DNA of 64,000 nt, from positions 22,679,900 through 22,743,899 of the forward strand of contig NC_060892.1 in NCBI RefSeq assembly GCF_014805685.1, written 5' to 3'. The notes below the pieces were generated by a model. It saw only the letters and a program-made list of their open reading frames with translations, made no database searches and was not told the DNA's origin. Of this stretch, positions 1-12,611 are shown piece after piece. Made by a program: the position numbers and the translations under genes. The DNA comes from Silurus meridionalis. Its lineage: Eukaryota > Chordata > Actinopteri > Siluriformes > Siluridae. Positions within the stretch are counted from its first letter, which is position 1, and each line of letters starts with the position of its first letter.

Positions 1-3000
1 GTCCAGCATATCATCCATAGTCGAATTGATGCTGCAGGTTGTACTGCTCAGCCGAACACCTCCCAGTTCCTTCAGCACTACTTCCAGACAATCACGTTCT
101 GCCTCTGCCTCTCTCAAGCACTGTCTTAGCGAGCTCAACTGAGGGACAGAAGACAGACCAGACAGAGAAACAACTTCAAGGTCCTGCCACTACAAACTCT
201 CGCAAACTCCCATATTAATGTTCCCAAAACAAAGCGTATTATAGCTTTAGCAATACATACTGTATGCTAACCTAATATCAGAAACTATAACATCCATTTG
301 CCACATTGAAAATAGATAAAGCAACCATGGGGTAGTTCAGAATGCACGTTCAACGTGTTAATCAGGATCAATAGATAACAAGCCGCATGTAGAAATGTTC
401 AAGGGCATTGCCTTGGCCTGTGGTCAGCCATGGAGTGAGTGGGGCTCACCAATCAGGTGCTCCAGAGCTCTCCAGGTCCCTTTCTAAACCTGAAGCCAGT
501 TAGTAATCAGGAAAGAATATCAGACACTGGTGGTTCAGGCAGCATAAAAATTCTGATCAATCAATGTTTAATTAATAATGATGTATTAAAAGGTATTGGA
601 AATTTTAGGTGTGTGGAGTGAAATACAGTAAACAATGATGTAACTGAATGTTAATGACAGTTGCATAGAATCATTATGGTATATAGTCACCAAGATTAGG
701 TTTTCAGTTAGTAGCTGAGGAGTAAAGACTGGGTGATATAATGACAATTATAGAGATCCCAACTAATAAATAATTTTATGAAGTACTGAAAATCAAAACT
801 CCAAGTTGTAATTTATTGATCTATTTCTTTTGGTGTAATGATAGTGAAAGCCTCTTAACTAATACATTACCTCCTCCAGTGCAGTGGTTGTGCTGTTCTG
901 TTGCTGCTCCAGAACCTTAATCTTCTGTAGGAGCTGTCCTCTTTCTAGCCGAAGCCTGCGAATCTCCTCAAACACTTCCTCATCCTCTGCCTCACTCAAT
1001 GAACCCCAAAAAAACAACATCAAGATGCAAACATAAACATGTACAATAAATTGGCTTGGTATTGCAGTTCACGTTTAACACATTTATGCTAAGCCTTTCT
1101 AGGCACAACAAATAAGATATTTGCCGTAGCAAAGTTGTGCGTTGCAAAGCCGTTGTCAATGTCTAGGATGACATTAAATGTGTTTTTGACCTACAATATC
1201 ACTGGAATTGGTATCTTGGTTCTGCTGTTTTTAAATGGGGCTGAAATTGTCATTAGTTTATCAAGCATTTCAAGTCTAATGCACTAATTTTGTCCAAAAG
1301 CCAACCATTTCTTTTTTTGAGATTTGGATACATGCTAGATTTTGAAGCAGAATGGGTCTATGAATAAATTCTTATTTCAAACACGTCCTGCCACAGAACC
1401 ACTTGTGTGCCTACTTTCACATTGAGCAAATTGCAAAATGTTGATCATCTCTTGTTGCCCTTATGGACTGAACAGTACTGGCTCCTTTTCAGAAAGTTAA
1501 CCTGTTACAGCATTAGCAGTGTCACTTACGAGGTTGTCTGGAAAATGTTGAGACTTGGGGGCTGTAGAAGGAGAAGTAGAGTCGTCCGGTGCCGAGCACT
1601 GGGCAGATTCATGATGCAAGTCTGGGGAAACTTGTGTACCCTGTATGCACATATAATTTTGTTTAATCTCTAACTTTGATTAGACACTTCTTTGAATGGA
1701 CTAATCAAACTATGAATTAATTATGATACCTGTTGAGGAGACTTTGGAGGAGGAGGCGCTTTTCTCTTGTGAGATGTGGTCCCTCCAGGCAGGGTTGGGG
1801 TTGTAGGGGGCAGAGGACTGTTAAAAGTTATTTAAACTGAAGATTTCTAAAATGTCTCTGTATAACTAGATGCATAGATAAACATAGTATTGAAATTAGA
1901 ATGAATAGTGACAGTGATATACCTCCTAACTTGTTCCCTTTGTGCACTGTGAGTCTGTATATGAAGACACAGACACAAACATTAATTCATAAAGAATGAA
2001 GTGGATATTCCAATGAAGAACACTTTAGAATTAGTGGTGTGCATTCGGACATTAGAGAGGACTAGATAGAGAGAATTATAATCTCTCTATCATAAAGGTG
2101 TGTTTGGGTTTCTTAGGACAGGAAGGCAGAAAGTGTTCTAACATTTTTAAAGACACTATTAGACCATATTAATCATTGAAGCTTTACAGAGATAAAGCAT
2201 TAATAAAATAATGTATAAGTTTGTTCCTTATTATTTTATCCCTAATGAGCGAGCCAGTGGTAACTGTAGCAAGGAAAAACTCCCTGAGATGACATGAGGA
2301 AGAAACCTTGAGAAGAACCAGACTCAAAAGGGAACTTATCTTCATCTGGGTGGACAGACACCAGTAACAGGCAATTAGATGCAACCTGTGGTCCTGAGCT
2401 ATTGTAGTACACTGTGTATATTATCTGATCAGAAAGGCACAGAAGTGCCTGCATTTTCTGAGGAGACTTAAAATGTCCCTGTCTGTGCTACAGGATACTG
2501 GAGAACTTTTATTGAGGTACGGCAACTGCACTGCTTCGGACCGTAAAGCCCTTCAGAGGGTTGTGAAAAGCCCAATGAATCATCAACACTCAGTTCCCCA
2601 CCTTGAAGTACATTTACAAGAAAGCTGTCTGCAAAGGGCATTATCAAAGATACCTCTCACCCCAACCATGGACTATTCACCCTTCTCCTATCATGCAGAC
2701 GCTACAGGTTCAGTTCACTTAAATTCAATAAATTTTTATTTGTATTTCGCTTTTAATAATGGACATTGTCCTAAAGCAGCTTTACACAGATGTAGTGCTA
2801 ATGTATGAACAAGATATTCTTTATAAGTGTAAGTTTGTCCCTAATGAGTGAGCTGGTGGCAACTGTGGCAAGGAAAAACTCCCTGAAATGGCATAATGAA
2901 GAAACCTTGAGAGGAACCAGGCTCAAGAGGGAACCCATCCTCATCTGGGTTTCACTAAATATCCATTTATTACAGATAAACAATGTTGAGGTGTGTAGTG

Positions 3001-6000
3001 ATGGTGATCAAATAAAAACTGTAGTCCTATGACAGTGTAGCAGACTGTTGGCATTAACTACAGTCCAAATCCATCCTCAAAGCTCCTGTGTAACTTATTT
3101 CATGGAGCCCAAGGCCGTAGATATAAGGATATAAGCAACAGATGCTTCAGAGTCCGCACAAAAAGACTGCACAGTATTGTTATTATTATTTGACTGCATT
3201 GTCAAATGTTGTGTACATTGCATTGCTTTATCCACTATGCATCTTTGCACCATCTATAACTTATGTTATCATAGGATCTATTGTACTCTCCACCCATATT
3301 TATTCTGTATATACTGAATCATACATGCAGTCATACATGTACATATCTATATCATGTTATTTGAGCATGTTATCTTCTGACATGTCTTATACTCTGCACA
3401 ATCTTTGCACAACTATACTGTATATTACTTTATGTACCATATCTTATTACCTACTGCACCTTCTGTTCATTATTCACCCTCACCCCTGTACATTTAAATA
3501 CTGTTAATGTAAATACAAGCTAACTGAATACTTCTTTCATTATTGCTTTGTAAAACTATTCCCTACATTAGTTTACTTGTATAGTCTACTTGACAGAGTG
3601 AATGAAAACAAATGAATAAATTCAGACACTGATGAATACTGCTGAAGGAAAGAACAAGAAACAAAACTACATACAGTTACAGGCTGAATTATGATTAAAC
3701 ACCTCCAAACACAGAATTAACAGCTTCACTTATTAAAATTTAACTTTATTTCTGTCACCATTTTTAGATTAGTGGTTGCTTTAGTTGGGCTCTTGACCCT
3801 TGATTTGTAACCACTAGTTCTTCTCTGGCTGTTGCTACTGTGTTTGTAAAGTACAAGAAAAACTATAATTTGGTGGTTTTGCTTATTTATTTATCACTCA
3901 TCTTTATATTTTATGGGCTTTTTCAATTATTTATTTGTTTTATAGTAATGTCATTTCAAGTTAACTTAACAAAATATTAAGGATTTCAAAAAGTACTATA
4001 AGAACTGTTTAGACACACAGACATCAACAATCAGCATATGAAACTCAAGAATGGTGATTATTAACAAACTTTTCTGCTGCAATGCATGCTGGGTTCCAAA
4101 TTGTACAAAACTACCAACATGAATTTCAGCATGAATTAATTATCATCTATTTTTATTTAGTTTTATTTAAATGTTATTTGAATAATTTTTTCCCAAAACA
4201 AATTTTAAAAGGGCAAAGTTTAAGAGCAACACTAAAGCAAACACTGATCTCCATTATGGAACCTTAAAATGAAAATACACCTAAACACTAACCCTAGAGT
4301 TTATTTAGAGCTTTTAATAAGTAAAGCTGGTGATGCTGATTTGGGGGTTGTTTAATCGTGTAAATCATCTTGAGAGATTTAATGTTTTATTTTCATTTTT
4401 TCATATTTTATTTTTCTAAGTTGTGTTTCTCTTCAGTAATCCTGCTTAAAGGATTTAAATGTGTGAAATAAAAAAACACAAACTGTAAAAAAATTTCTGC
4501 CAACCCTGCTGCCAGTAGTTTACTGTAAAATCAAGAAAAAACAGAAAAATAGTGTAAAACCTTACAATTAAATTCCTGTTACGTATTTTGTGGGTCACCA
4601 TTGTGTAGGAGAGTAGAGCCTCTGTTTAAGTCAATAACGGACAGAGAACTAATGATGCTTTGCTGCCTGTTGGTTTATATAAAGATAGTAACTGTGTAAG
4701 ATTGATGCAGTGGGGGTCTTTCCACTAATTTTAATTGCACATGAATGTATGATGCTGTTATCTACAAGAGATTTGACTTGAATTTATACTTTTAATGATT
4801 TTGTATGATTCTGTTTTTTGTCATGGACTTAAATAAAATACATTTTAAGTATTAATATGCTCAGATTATTCAAATATGATAAATATTAGTTCTTAAACAA
4901 ATTAAGTACAATTTAAATACAGTTAGTTTCTGCAAACAAAATGAGTTAGTTCAAGCTGACAGTATTTTACTGTTAATTTACAGGACAATTTTTACAATGT
5001 AAAATAGCGGTTTAACCGTATTTATTACAGTACATTTCTGGCAAGCACACCTGCCTGTTTTTTACCATAATTTTACAGGATATTTTTTACAGTGCAGAAA
5101 AATCAAGGTACAGAAATATACTTAAAAGAGCTACAAAACTACAAAAGCTTTCTTGCTCCAGCTGGACCCTAGCAGGTTACAGCAATGTACCGCTAAACAT
5201 TGGTATATTATGGTACTTCCTTGTTCGTACCTCTAAAAAAACATTTATTCACCCCTAGTGATAGAAATGCATACTGTAAAAAATTGTCCTCTAAATTAAC
5301 TGTAAAATACTGGAAGCTGCATTTGCCAGTAATTTACTGTTAATTTTATAGTTCTTTACCATTATCCATTTTACAGCATTTTACTATAAAAATTAAATTA
5401 AATTAAAAACTCAAGTTAACTAATTTTATTCAGTTGGCCAACTGCCATTTGTTGATAAACTACTATTTTTAATGTTTAAGTAATGTGAGCATATCAGTAC
5501 CGAGAATGTTTTTTTCATCAATTCAAGTCAAATGCTTGCGGATAACAGCAACACATATTCATGTGCAATTGACATTAACCAAGAGCTTCACACTGCATTA
5601 ATAACTACACAGTTACTGCTTTTAAAAAATCAACATGCAGCATAATTCCAATATGCCTTTGTCTGTCCTTGACTTAAACACTACTCTCCTGCACAATGGT
5701 AACCCACAAAACACACAACAGGAATTTTACTGTTAAAAATAATATGTGATTTTATTTCTTGATATTTACACAAATCAAAACAAGCAACATTAAGTCTGAA
5801 GTGATAGCTCACTGGTTACAATGTTGAACTTTGAATCGGAAGGTCAGCACTGCCAGCTATCACTGCTGGGCTCAGAAGAGCTCCATGTATAAAAAAAAGA
5901 TTATTGTAATATTGAATATTTGACGCCTGGATAAGAGCGGAATTTATGGAGAAATGCGTTCAGTCCAATTGGGAGAAACTTTATCTTGCAGCAAAAAATA

Positions 6001-6812
6001 ACCCAGACACAATCACAACACAGAGGATTGTGCTTCAATTTGGGAGTAAAGGAAATATGCCGCTATGAAGTCCTTGCCCCTGAGCAAGGGCTGGCCGGTC
6101 AGCAGGCCCTCCAAATGCTGCAGCTGTTGTCAGGTGAAGCTTAATTCACAGGCCAACAACTGCCTACTGTGAGCATACTAGAGTACTCCTGAAGCAGAAC
6201 TGAAGCCTTAATCATGCAGACAGTTGGCTGTACCCCAAAACAGCACTCTTCGAGAAGGGTGCAAGCCTGAGAGCGAGGAGCTCATGGAGTGTGACACGTG
6301 CCGTTGAGAAGCTGGATCTAGCTTGGATGAGTAAGCTCGATGAGCGCTTTCTGCTCCCGGCATCGCAACCTCCACATTGGGGTTTCACGTTTTTCCCTGA
6401 CCTGCACACTGAGGTGTCTGGGTCTTGGGCAAAGCCCAAAGCCTATATCGGCCTGCCCCTTTAGCCATAGACACGGCGTTCTATTCAAACATTATGGAGC
6501 CATGCCTCGGGTTGAAGGGACACTATCGAGCTATCTCTCCCCGGGCATTGCCTCCTCCCTTAATACCCACCAAGCCCCTGACACTACCCACCAAGCCCCT
6601 GCATACTACATCAGCACTGGTGGCTGTGTGACTGGAGTAGCCCCATGGACTCGATGGCCAATGTCTGGTCAGCCTGGTTCTGTGTGGAATTTAAAAAAAT
6701 AAATGCAGTGTCTCAATGTAATACACATTTAATTCCTTGTCTTGAAAAACTGCTCATTTGGCAAGTCATGGCACACTTTAATTATTTTAACCAAAATAAT
6801 AAAGCGGCAGTT

Positions 6813-6877
<65 letters not shown>

Positions 6878-9800
6878 CAGTTCAGTTCTGTCTGTTGAGA
6901 AGCCTGATGGCAGTATGGATGCGGTGGCCCAAATGCTTGGGTACCTCTTTCCTGATGGTAGAGTGTGTGTGAGGGGTGTGAGCACACACGCAATTCAACT
7001 GGCTTTGCGGATGCAGTGTGTGGTATAAATGTCCATGATAGTGGGGAGATCTTGTCGGCTGTCTTTACTATCCTCTGTAGGGTCGGTGTAGTTTCCAAAC
7101 CAGGCAATGATGCAGCTGCTCAGGATGCTTTCAATGGTCCCTTTGTAGAACATGGTCAGGATTGGGGAAGGGAGATGGGCTTTCCAGGAAGAAAATATAC
7201 TGCTGGGCTGAGTGACCAGGTGAATTTCCCCACCAGATGAACACCAAGGAATTTGGTGCTCTTGATGATATCAATGGAGGATCTATTGATGATCAGTGGA
7301 GAATGGCCACGCTGTGCTCTCCTAAAGTCGACATCAATCTCTTTGGTTTTGTCAATGTTCAGATATAGATTTTTGTTTTTACACCAGGTCTGTTAGCTGT
7401 TCCTCCTCCTCTCTGTATGCTGAATTATCGTTCTTGCTGATGAGACCTACCACAGTTGTCAAGTGAACTTGATGATGTGGTTTAAGCTGTGCATTGCTAC
7501 ACAGTTGTAAGTCAGCAGAGTGAATAGCAGTGGGCTGAGCACACAGCCCTGAAGTGCCGCAGTGCCCCAGTGCTGAAGTGCCGCAGTGTGGAGGTGCTGG
7601 AGATGCTGTGCTGGATTCGGACTGAAGTAACCCAGTCAGGAAGTCTGAGATTCAGTTGCAGAGGGAGATGTTTAGGCACAGTAGGCTCAGGTTCTAAATC
7701 AGGTGCTGAGGGATGATTGTGTTGAATGCTAAACTGAATGTTGTCTGGTCCAGATAACTTCCATCGGTTAACTCTGCATAAAGTTTCTCTCACTTCAGCC
7801 GTGGTTAAACAGAGCATGTGGTTGTTGGGAGGAGGACACATTGTTCTGCAGCTGAAACCGAGCGTAGAAGTCATTTAGTACATCTGGGAGGGAGGCATCA
7901 CGGTCACAAGTAGATAAAGTATTCTTGTAGTTAGTGATCGCCTGGATGTCCTGCTGCATGCGCCGGATGTCTCTGCTGTCCTGGAAGTGGTCATGGATTC
8001 TCTTGGCATGTTTGCACTTTGCATGAAATGAGAACAGAGTTCTTACACCACTCCGTGTTGAAATAAACACAGTCTGCTGCTATGAGTGTTACTGCACAAA
8101 GCTGCATTTCTGTCGGCACAAAATGAGTGATGTCAGGCACAAAACTGAATGGTGACATTTGGAACTTTGTCACTCAGCCACATCTCTAAATAAAACAACT
8201 CATGAAGAGTAGCTTGCTGGAGTCCTATATAAACTAATTTATTGTCCAGGCAGACATTTGCTAGCAGGATGGATTGTAGAGCAGCCCGCTCACTTTTTGA
8301 GCTTTTGCTCCCTCAAGCACCACTTCTGATGCCCCCTCCACCATCCGTCTGCCGCAAACGGTCTGGAGGCCTGGTTCATGAACTAAGCCAAGGTCGGAGT
8401 AGCTTCTCCTGCTGATTAATGATGTTGTTGGGGTTACTTCTGCATTTAGGAGAATTTGGCAATGGTACACATGGACATTGGTTTCTCCGATATCCATAAG
8501 ACAACATAAGACGGGCTACAACATAAAATTAGCACCATTATCTAGAGCGACTTCCACTCTGCCATCTTTGATTATTATGAATTATTATTGTGAATCAGCA
8601 TTAGATTTTTTATACTGTATACACTGACCAGGCATAACATTAGGACATTAGAACATTATGCCCGGTTAAGTGAATAACACTGATTATCTTTTCATCATGG
8701 CACCTGTTTTTTGTACGTCAAAACTGCAGCTCTGTAGTCAGTATCTATCAGAAGTGGTGCAAGGAAGGAACGGTGGTGAACCAGGGACAGGGTCATGGGT
8801 GGCCAAGGCACATTGATGCATGTGGGGAGTGAAGGCTGTCTTTTGATTTGTTTGATCTTTGTTTCATTCTAGCATGTTGAAGAGGCTGTTGTGTTTATCT
8901 TGGTTAATGAAGTGTTGTGGTGTACAATTTGATTTGTGTTTTAGGGAATTAAATCGCATAAATAAGCTGCTTTTGGCTTTTTATGAACGTGTCTTGATAT
9001 TTAGGCATCTTTGAGCTTATGTTCAACATGAATCAAATACTGAAGTACTGTTCAATCAGATACTTTAAAACTTTTATTCAAGTCATATTGGAATTGGAAA
9101 ATTTCAACTTGTAATGGAGTAAGTTTTGCAGTAAGTATACTTTTACTCAAGTATGATTTTCAGGTACACTTTAGGCCTCTGTTTTAAGTTAAATAAATGT
9201 TTAAGTTTAATAAAAATATAAGTGAAATATAAAAAACTGCATGGATTAAAATTTGGAATGTTTTCAATAATTCAGTGACAATAATAAAAAAATAAATCCT
9301 AATTTTCAATACCTGCACCTAGAGTCTTGTGGATTACATTCTGAAAAAAATGAGTGAAAGCAAGAGCCACGTTCTTAATTATTTATTAGCTTTATTTCAG
9401 AAACCTGAAGCTTCCAGCATGTGCTAACAATAACTTTATTATTGTTGCCAGTTGAGGATGGCCAGACCCAGGCTGCATCAGCAACACAACTTGAAATACC
9501 TTGAATATTATTGATGAATATGATTTAGTGAATAAATTCAGATTTTTTGGTACTTTTTTAATATTCCAAAACATAGCCACTCTGTCTCTCTCGTGTATCT
9601 GATAATAAATAAACAGACGTTTTCTTCAAATCAAAACATTTAACCTTTCTCTTGTTGCACCACTACAACAAATACTACAGTGCTATAATGTACTTGTAAG
9701 TATGACGGTTCCCTGTGTACTAAGATCCGGTCAGTAATCTGATGGTGATCTCTTTGCAGTAGCAGACAGGGCAGAAGATTGCTCACAAACAAAACGAAGG

Positions 9801-10138
9801 GAATTACATACACGGGCACATACATGGCAGGTTCACCCAATAAACTGTCCTGCAGTGGACCTATGCATATCTGTGTGAACATGATCATTTAAATAATTAA
9901 ACAGTGGTTAGGATATCAGGTTGCACCCGAGGCCATCTGTAAGACGCTCTATTCGAACAATAGTAAGACTCATAAGTAAGATCACATGTGTGTTTCAAGA
10001 TAAAAGAAAGAAGAAAATGATGATTTATATCGTATATAAGAGAAACGGAAACAAGTTTATTGAGAAAGAGCTACAGAAGCCATTCAGTAAGTGTTCTCTT
10101 ACCTCAGTCTTCCGAAACTTTGCTTTTAAAGTCTTCAT
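1..10138 (-). CDS. ankrd24: ankyrin repeat domain-containing protein 24, partial (runs off the left edge)
   Basis: Exons, in transcript order: 10,103-10,138, 1,923-1,954, 1,730-1,817, 1,530-1,640, 871-990 and 1-138 (cut by the window). The first encodes [12 protein letters not shown], the N-terminal motif shared by ANKRD24 and RAI14 (ankycorbin). Exon 1,730-1,817 carries [12 protein letters not shown], the basic proline-rich linker that follows the ankyrin block in this family. Exon 871-990 gives [19 protein letters not shown], close to the first coiled coil of human ANKRD24 as I remember it. Exon 1-138 continues the coiled coil. All visible junctions have GT/AG sites and phases that close without a frameshift. 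ANKRD24 is a cytoskeleton-associated scaffold; related proteins bind membranes or actin. The ankyrin-repeat exons expected between 10,103 and 1,955 were not found: that 8.1 kb holds LINE, DIRS and MITE remnants. The rest of the long coiled coil lies beyond position 1. Confidence 0.75.
2185..2365 (-). repeat. Rex1/Babar-like LINE 3'-UTR fragment
   Basis: The plus strand reads GAGCGAGCCAGTGG, then AAGGAAAAACTCCCTGA, then ACCTTGAGAAGAACCAGACTC. This is the reverse complement of the segment that follows the reverse-transcriptase remnant at 29.9-30.6 kb, so it is a 3' tail on the minus strand. It lies between ankrd24 exons. Confidence 0.55.
2725..3060 (-). repeat. Rex1/Babar-like LINE 3'-UTR fragment, second copy
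   Basis: Same family as 2,185-2,365 but longer. It contains the inverted tail sequence (CTAAAGCAGCTTTACACAGA), the CTTGAGAGGAACCAGGCTC block and the TGTTGAGGTGTGTAGTGATG block also found at 57.9-58.2 kb. Confidence 0.6.
3061..3544. other. AT-rich intronic sequence, no gene seen
   Basis: The 121-codon open frame at 3,142-3,507 is rich in Tyr, Ile, Leu and Ser, as expected from AT-rich DNA, and resembles no protein I know. The short phrases (TTGCACC, ACTGCA) look like the 3' region of an old LINE, but I cannot classify it. Confidence 0.4.
3545..4690 (+). repeat. Unclassified interspersed element family, copy A
   Basis: Shares ordered blocks with copies at 17.93-19.34, 25.74-26.93, 27.96-28.85 and 28.85-29.85 kb: CCCTACATTAGTTTACT near the left, GAAAGAACAAGAAACAAAAC, a GCATGCTGGG core, then GCTGCCAGTAGTTTACTGTAAAAT and GGAGAGTAGA at the right. 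No transposase-like frame is visible, so it looks non-autonomous. Boundaries are approximate. Confidence 0.5.
4870..5420. repeat. ACTGTAAAAT-rich repeat, related to copy A
   Basis: Contains many ACTGTAAAA / TTTTACAGT motifs in both orientations (for example ATTTTTTACAGTG near 5,080 and ACTGTAAAAAATTG near 5,275), as at the right end of the copy A family. It may be a second, inverted copy or a terminal-repeat remnant. Confidence 0.4.
5790..5965 (+). repeat. tRNA-derived SINE-like fragment
   Basis: The segment beginning GATAGCTCACTGGTTAC, followed by GAATCGGAAGGTCAGCACTGCC and CACTGCTGGGCTC, has the layout of a fish SINE with a tRNA-like A box and a short body. It may belong to the family seen at 37.5, 46.0 and 59.9 kb. 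Confidence 0.4.
6180..6690 (+). mobile_element. DIRS-like retrotransposon remnant
   Basis: Three-frame reading of the plus strand gives pieces such as [16 protein letters not shown] and LDERFLLPG, then [13 protein letters not shown]. These resemble the gag-side region of fish DIRS-type elements as I remember it. Frames are broken by shifts and stops, so it is a dead fragment. Moderate recognition only; a Ty3-type gag fragment is the alternative. Confidence 0.45.
6815..6872. repeat. (TG)n microsatellite
   Basis: About 29 uninterrupted TG units inside the ankrd24 locus, at the junction between the DIRS-like remnant and the L2-like LINE. Confidence 0.95.
6880..8490 (-). mobile_element. L2-like non-LTR retrotransposon remnant
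   Basis: Minus-strand frames contain [49 protein letters not shown] and [18 protein letters not shown]. These match the linker and reverse-transcriptase part of fish L2-clade LINEs (consensus around [17 protein letters not shown] and DESAYR, from memory). Frameshifts and stops break the coding sequence. The plus-strand phrase GTTGAGAAGCCTGATGGC near its 3' end recurs at 40.1 kb. It occupies the interval where ankrd24 ankyrin exons would be expected. Confidence 0.7.
8620..8830. mobile_element. DNA-transposon fragment, probably Tc1/mariner-like
   Basis: Starts with CTGACCAGGCATAACATTA and has a partly inverted repetition of the CATTATGCC/GGCATAA motif, with GGTGGCCAAGGCACATTGATGC towards the end, as in degraded fish Tc1/mariner copies. 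No coding capacity is seen. Confidence 0.35.
9020..9180 (-). repeat. MITE fragment (TACTCAAGTA type)
   Basis: Contains TACTTTTACTCAAGTATGA, the inverse of the CTACTCAAGTAAAAGTAAAAAG terminus seen at 34.95 kb. The rest of 9,180-10,100 is AT-rich intron in which I see no exon or classifiable element. Confidence 0.4.
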
Positions 10139-10410
10139 TTTTTTTAGAGTCTATAATCTAAAACAAACAAACAAACAAATAGGAAGTACGTAGTTTTCTA
10201 CACATCGCCCAATGATCAGATAAATGGTAACGACTAATTAAGTGATTCATAAACATTTTAATTGAATTAATTTATGCAGAAATTATGAAATGGTTTTATT
10301 TTCTTCCTCAAGATAATATTTATGTAGAAACACACTTTTTTATTAAAATTGGAGTAAACTGCTTTATAAAAGGCTGTTAGACATGTACCATCACTGACTT
10401 TAAGAATAAA

Positions 10411-10413
10411 TAA

Positions 10414-10510
<97 letters not shown>
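10411..10510. repeat. (GATA)n microsatellite
   Basis: About 25 tandem GATA units, 270 bp upstream of the ankrd24 first coding exon with respect to the minus strand. Confidence 0.97.
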
Positions 10511-11079
10511 CTTACATTGAAGTGGAGATGTTATAAGTGAACACTTCCCTCAAAGCACGTTTTTAAGTGTCAGCTCAGTAGTACTGAAAATGGAGCTCAG
10601 TGTCATGTGACCATGAGGAAATGTCCTGAGCTTCACTGAGCTTAGGAGTAATGTTGCACATGCGCACTTTAAACGAACTGTGTGTTTTCACACACTCTTA
10701 CCAAAACCTGTATTTGTAATAAACCATTTAAAAGCTTCCAAGTGAAATGGATTATTTTTCTTAGACAAGCTTCTTCTCTGATTTTTGTCTAATATCATAA
10801 TATTAATGCAATAAGCATTTTGAAATCAAATTACTTTAAAAACATAGGATATTTACAGATTTTGCATTTTAACGTAGGATTGATTCCCATATTAAATTTG
10901 TATACCATTTTATTATGACCAATTAGTGATAATACAAACCCTGATAGGTGAAGCTAATAATTCTAATCTCAGTACAATGGAACCTGTCAAGTTAAAGCTA
11001 CGAGAGCAGGAAAAAAAATTATAAAAATGATAGCTAGACGATTTAGTCAGTGCTTCTCCAAAATAGAAGGTCTTGTAGG

Positions 11080-11995
11080 GATATTATCAAACTTATTGTC
11101 ACTGTGCAGAGTATAAGTACAGGACCAATGAAATGCAGTTAGCATCTACCCAGAAATGCAAACAGCAATGTATATAAATAAATCTAGCATGTAAATTTAC
11201 GAATATATTGTATATGTGTGTAAATACAATAAACAGATTATGGGAGTGTAACGGTGCAAAATATATTACAATAATACTGAATAAGGTGCAAATGTAACGA
11301 TAAACACAAAAGAGTATTATTTGAAAAGTGAGCATCAGTGAAAAAAAGCAACCTGAGGTAGAATGTTGTAATTTGTACAACAGTAAGAGAATGTGCAACA
11401 GTAGGCAGTAGCAGTAAAAGGCATCACCAAAAACAATGTAAGTGTACAATATTAAAATATACATTTATACGATGTAAGTTTTACAGTCCAGTCGATATGA
11501 GTAGTGTTAAGTTGACTGAGTTGGATGTAGAGATCATCATTTATTGATAGAGTTCAGTGGGCTGACAGCTGTGGGAAAGAAACTGTTCCTGAGTCTGCTA
11601 GTGCAACAGCGAAGGCTCCTATACCGTCTCCTAGATGGGAGAGGAGTAAACAGTTCATAAAGTTTTTCACCCTTCGTAGGCAGAGTTTGTGGTATATGTC
11701 TCTGATTGAGGGTAGCAGAACAGTAGTGATGTGTTGGGCTGTTTTTCACCAACCGTTGGAGAGCATTCCCCTCTGAGACAATACAGTTATCGTGCCACCT
11801 TGTAATGCAGTTTGTAAATAATGTACTGGTTCAGTAGTCCAAGGTAGAACCAATCATACCCAAGACTCACTGATGCATGTAGAGAGTGAAGGCAAGTCTG
11901 TCTGGTGTAATCCTCCAGAAGAGTATAACAAATTGGTGAGAAAGTTTGCAGCTTCCTATGTGTGGGGCTGAGCAGCTGCAGACTGGTCAAAGTAG
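11080..11995 (-). repeat. L2-like LINE 3'-region fragment
   Basis: The plus-strand phrases GGGAAAGAAACTGTTCCTGAG and CTCCTAGATGGGAGAGGAG, after a run of GTGCAAAT/AATACTG-type sequence, have the structure also seen at 39.5-40.3 kb and at the 3' end of the L2-like remnant at 6.9 kb. No intact coding sequence. Confidence 0.45.
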
Positions 11996-12522
11996 ATCAA
12001 ACTATAAAAATAGATCAAATAAACATTTAAGAGTAGAATAAAAATGTATACAAAATATAGAATTAAATAGCCATAAAATAAAGCAAAATCTTGTCTTGTT
12101 TGTATCTGAGCATGAGGTAGAAACAGTCCAGTTTCCCAACTGAAGCTCACTGTGAGAATATTGCTTTCATTTCTTAAGTATTGGATTGAAAAGAAATGTA
12201 ATGTCATTACACAAAACGAAAAAGTATTTAGCTTTTAATAGAAAAGATTTCTAGGTTGGATGAATAAATGCAGCAGCATTAGTCTTTATTAGAACCAGAA
12301 AATATGATAACATGACCCCTACCTTATCCATGCTAGCTTCAGTGATGTGGTCCACCACAGCCTTTGTTTCGAGACTCCTGGGGGTGCTTCATCTTCAATG
12401 AGTTCAAGTGCATAATCTTAGGGATTAGTCAGTTTTGTAACCTTAGCATTTACACTTTTGTTACCTTTTCATTTACAACATTTGGCCTTTATCCAGAGCA
12501 AATGAAATCTTTTACATATCTG

Positions 12523-12531
12523 AGGTTAAGG

Positions 12532-12611
<80 letters not shown>

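Noticed and set aside
5930..6065. Plus-strand peptide with [20 protein letters not shown]
   Set aside because: It looks protein-like but is short, ends in a stop, and lies beside a DIRS-like remnant. I could not assign it to any family.
9312..9339. 28-base exon-like segment on the minus strand between CAG and GTATTG
   Set aside because: Its length breaks the phase-0 to phase-0 pattern of neighbouring ankrd24 exons, and the encoded NVIHKTLGA resembles nothing in the family.
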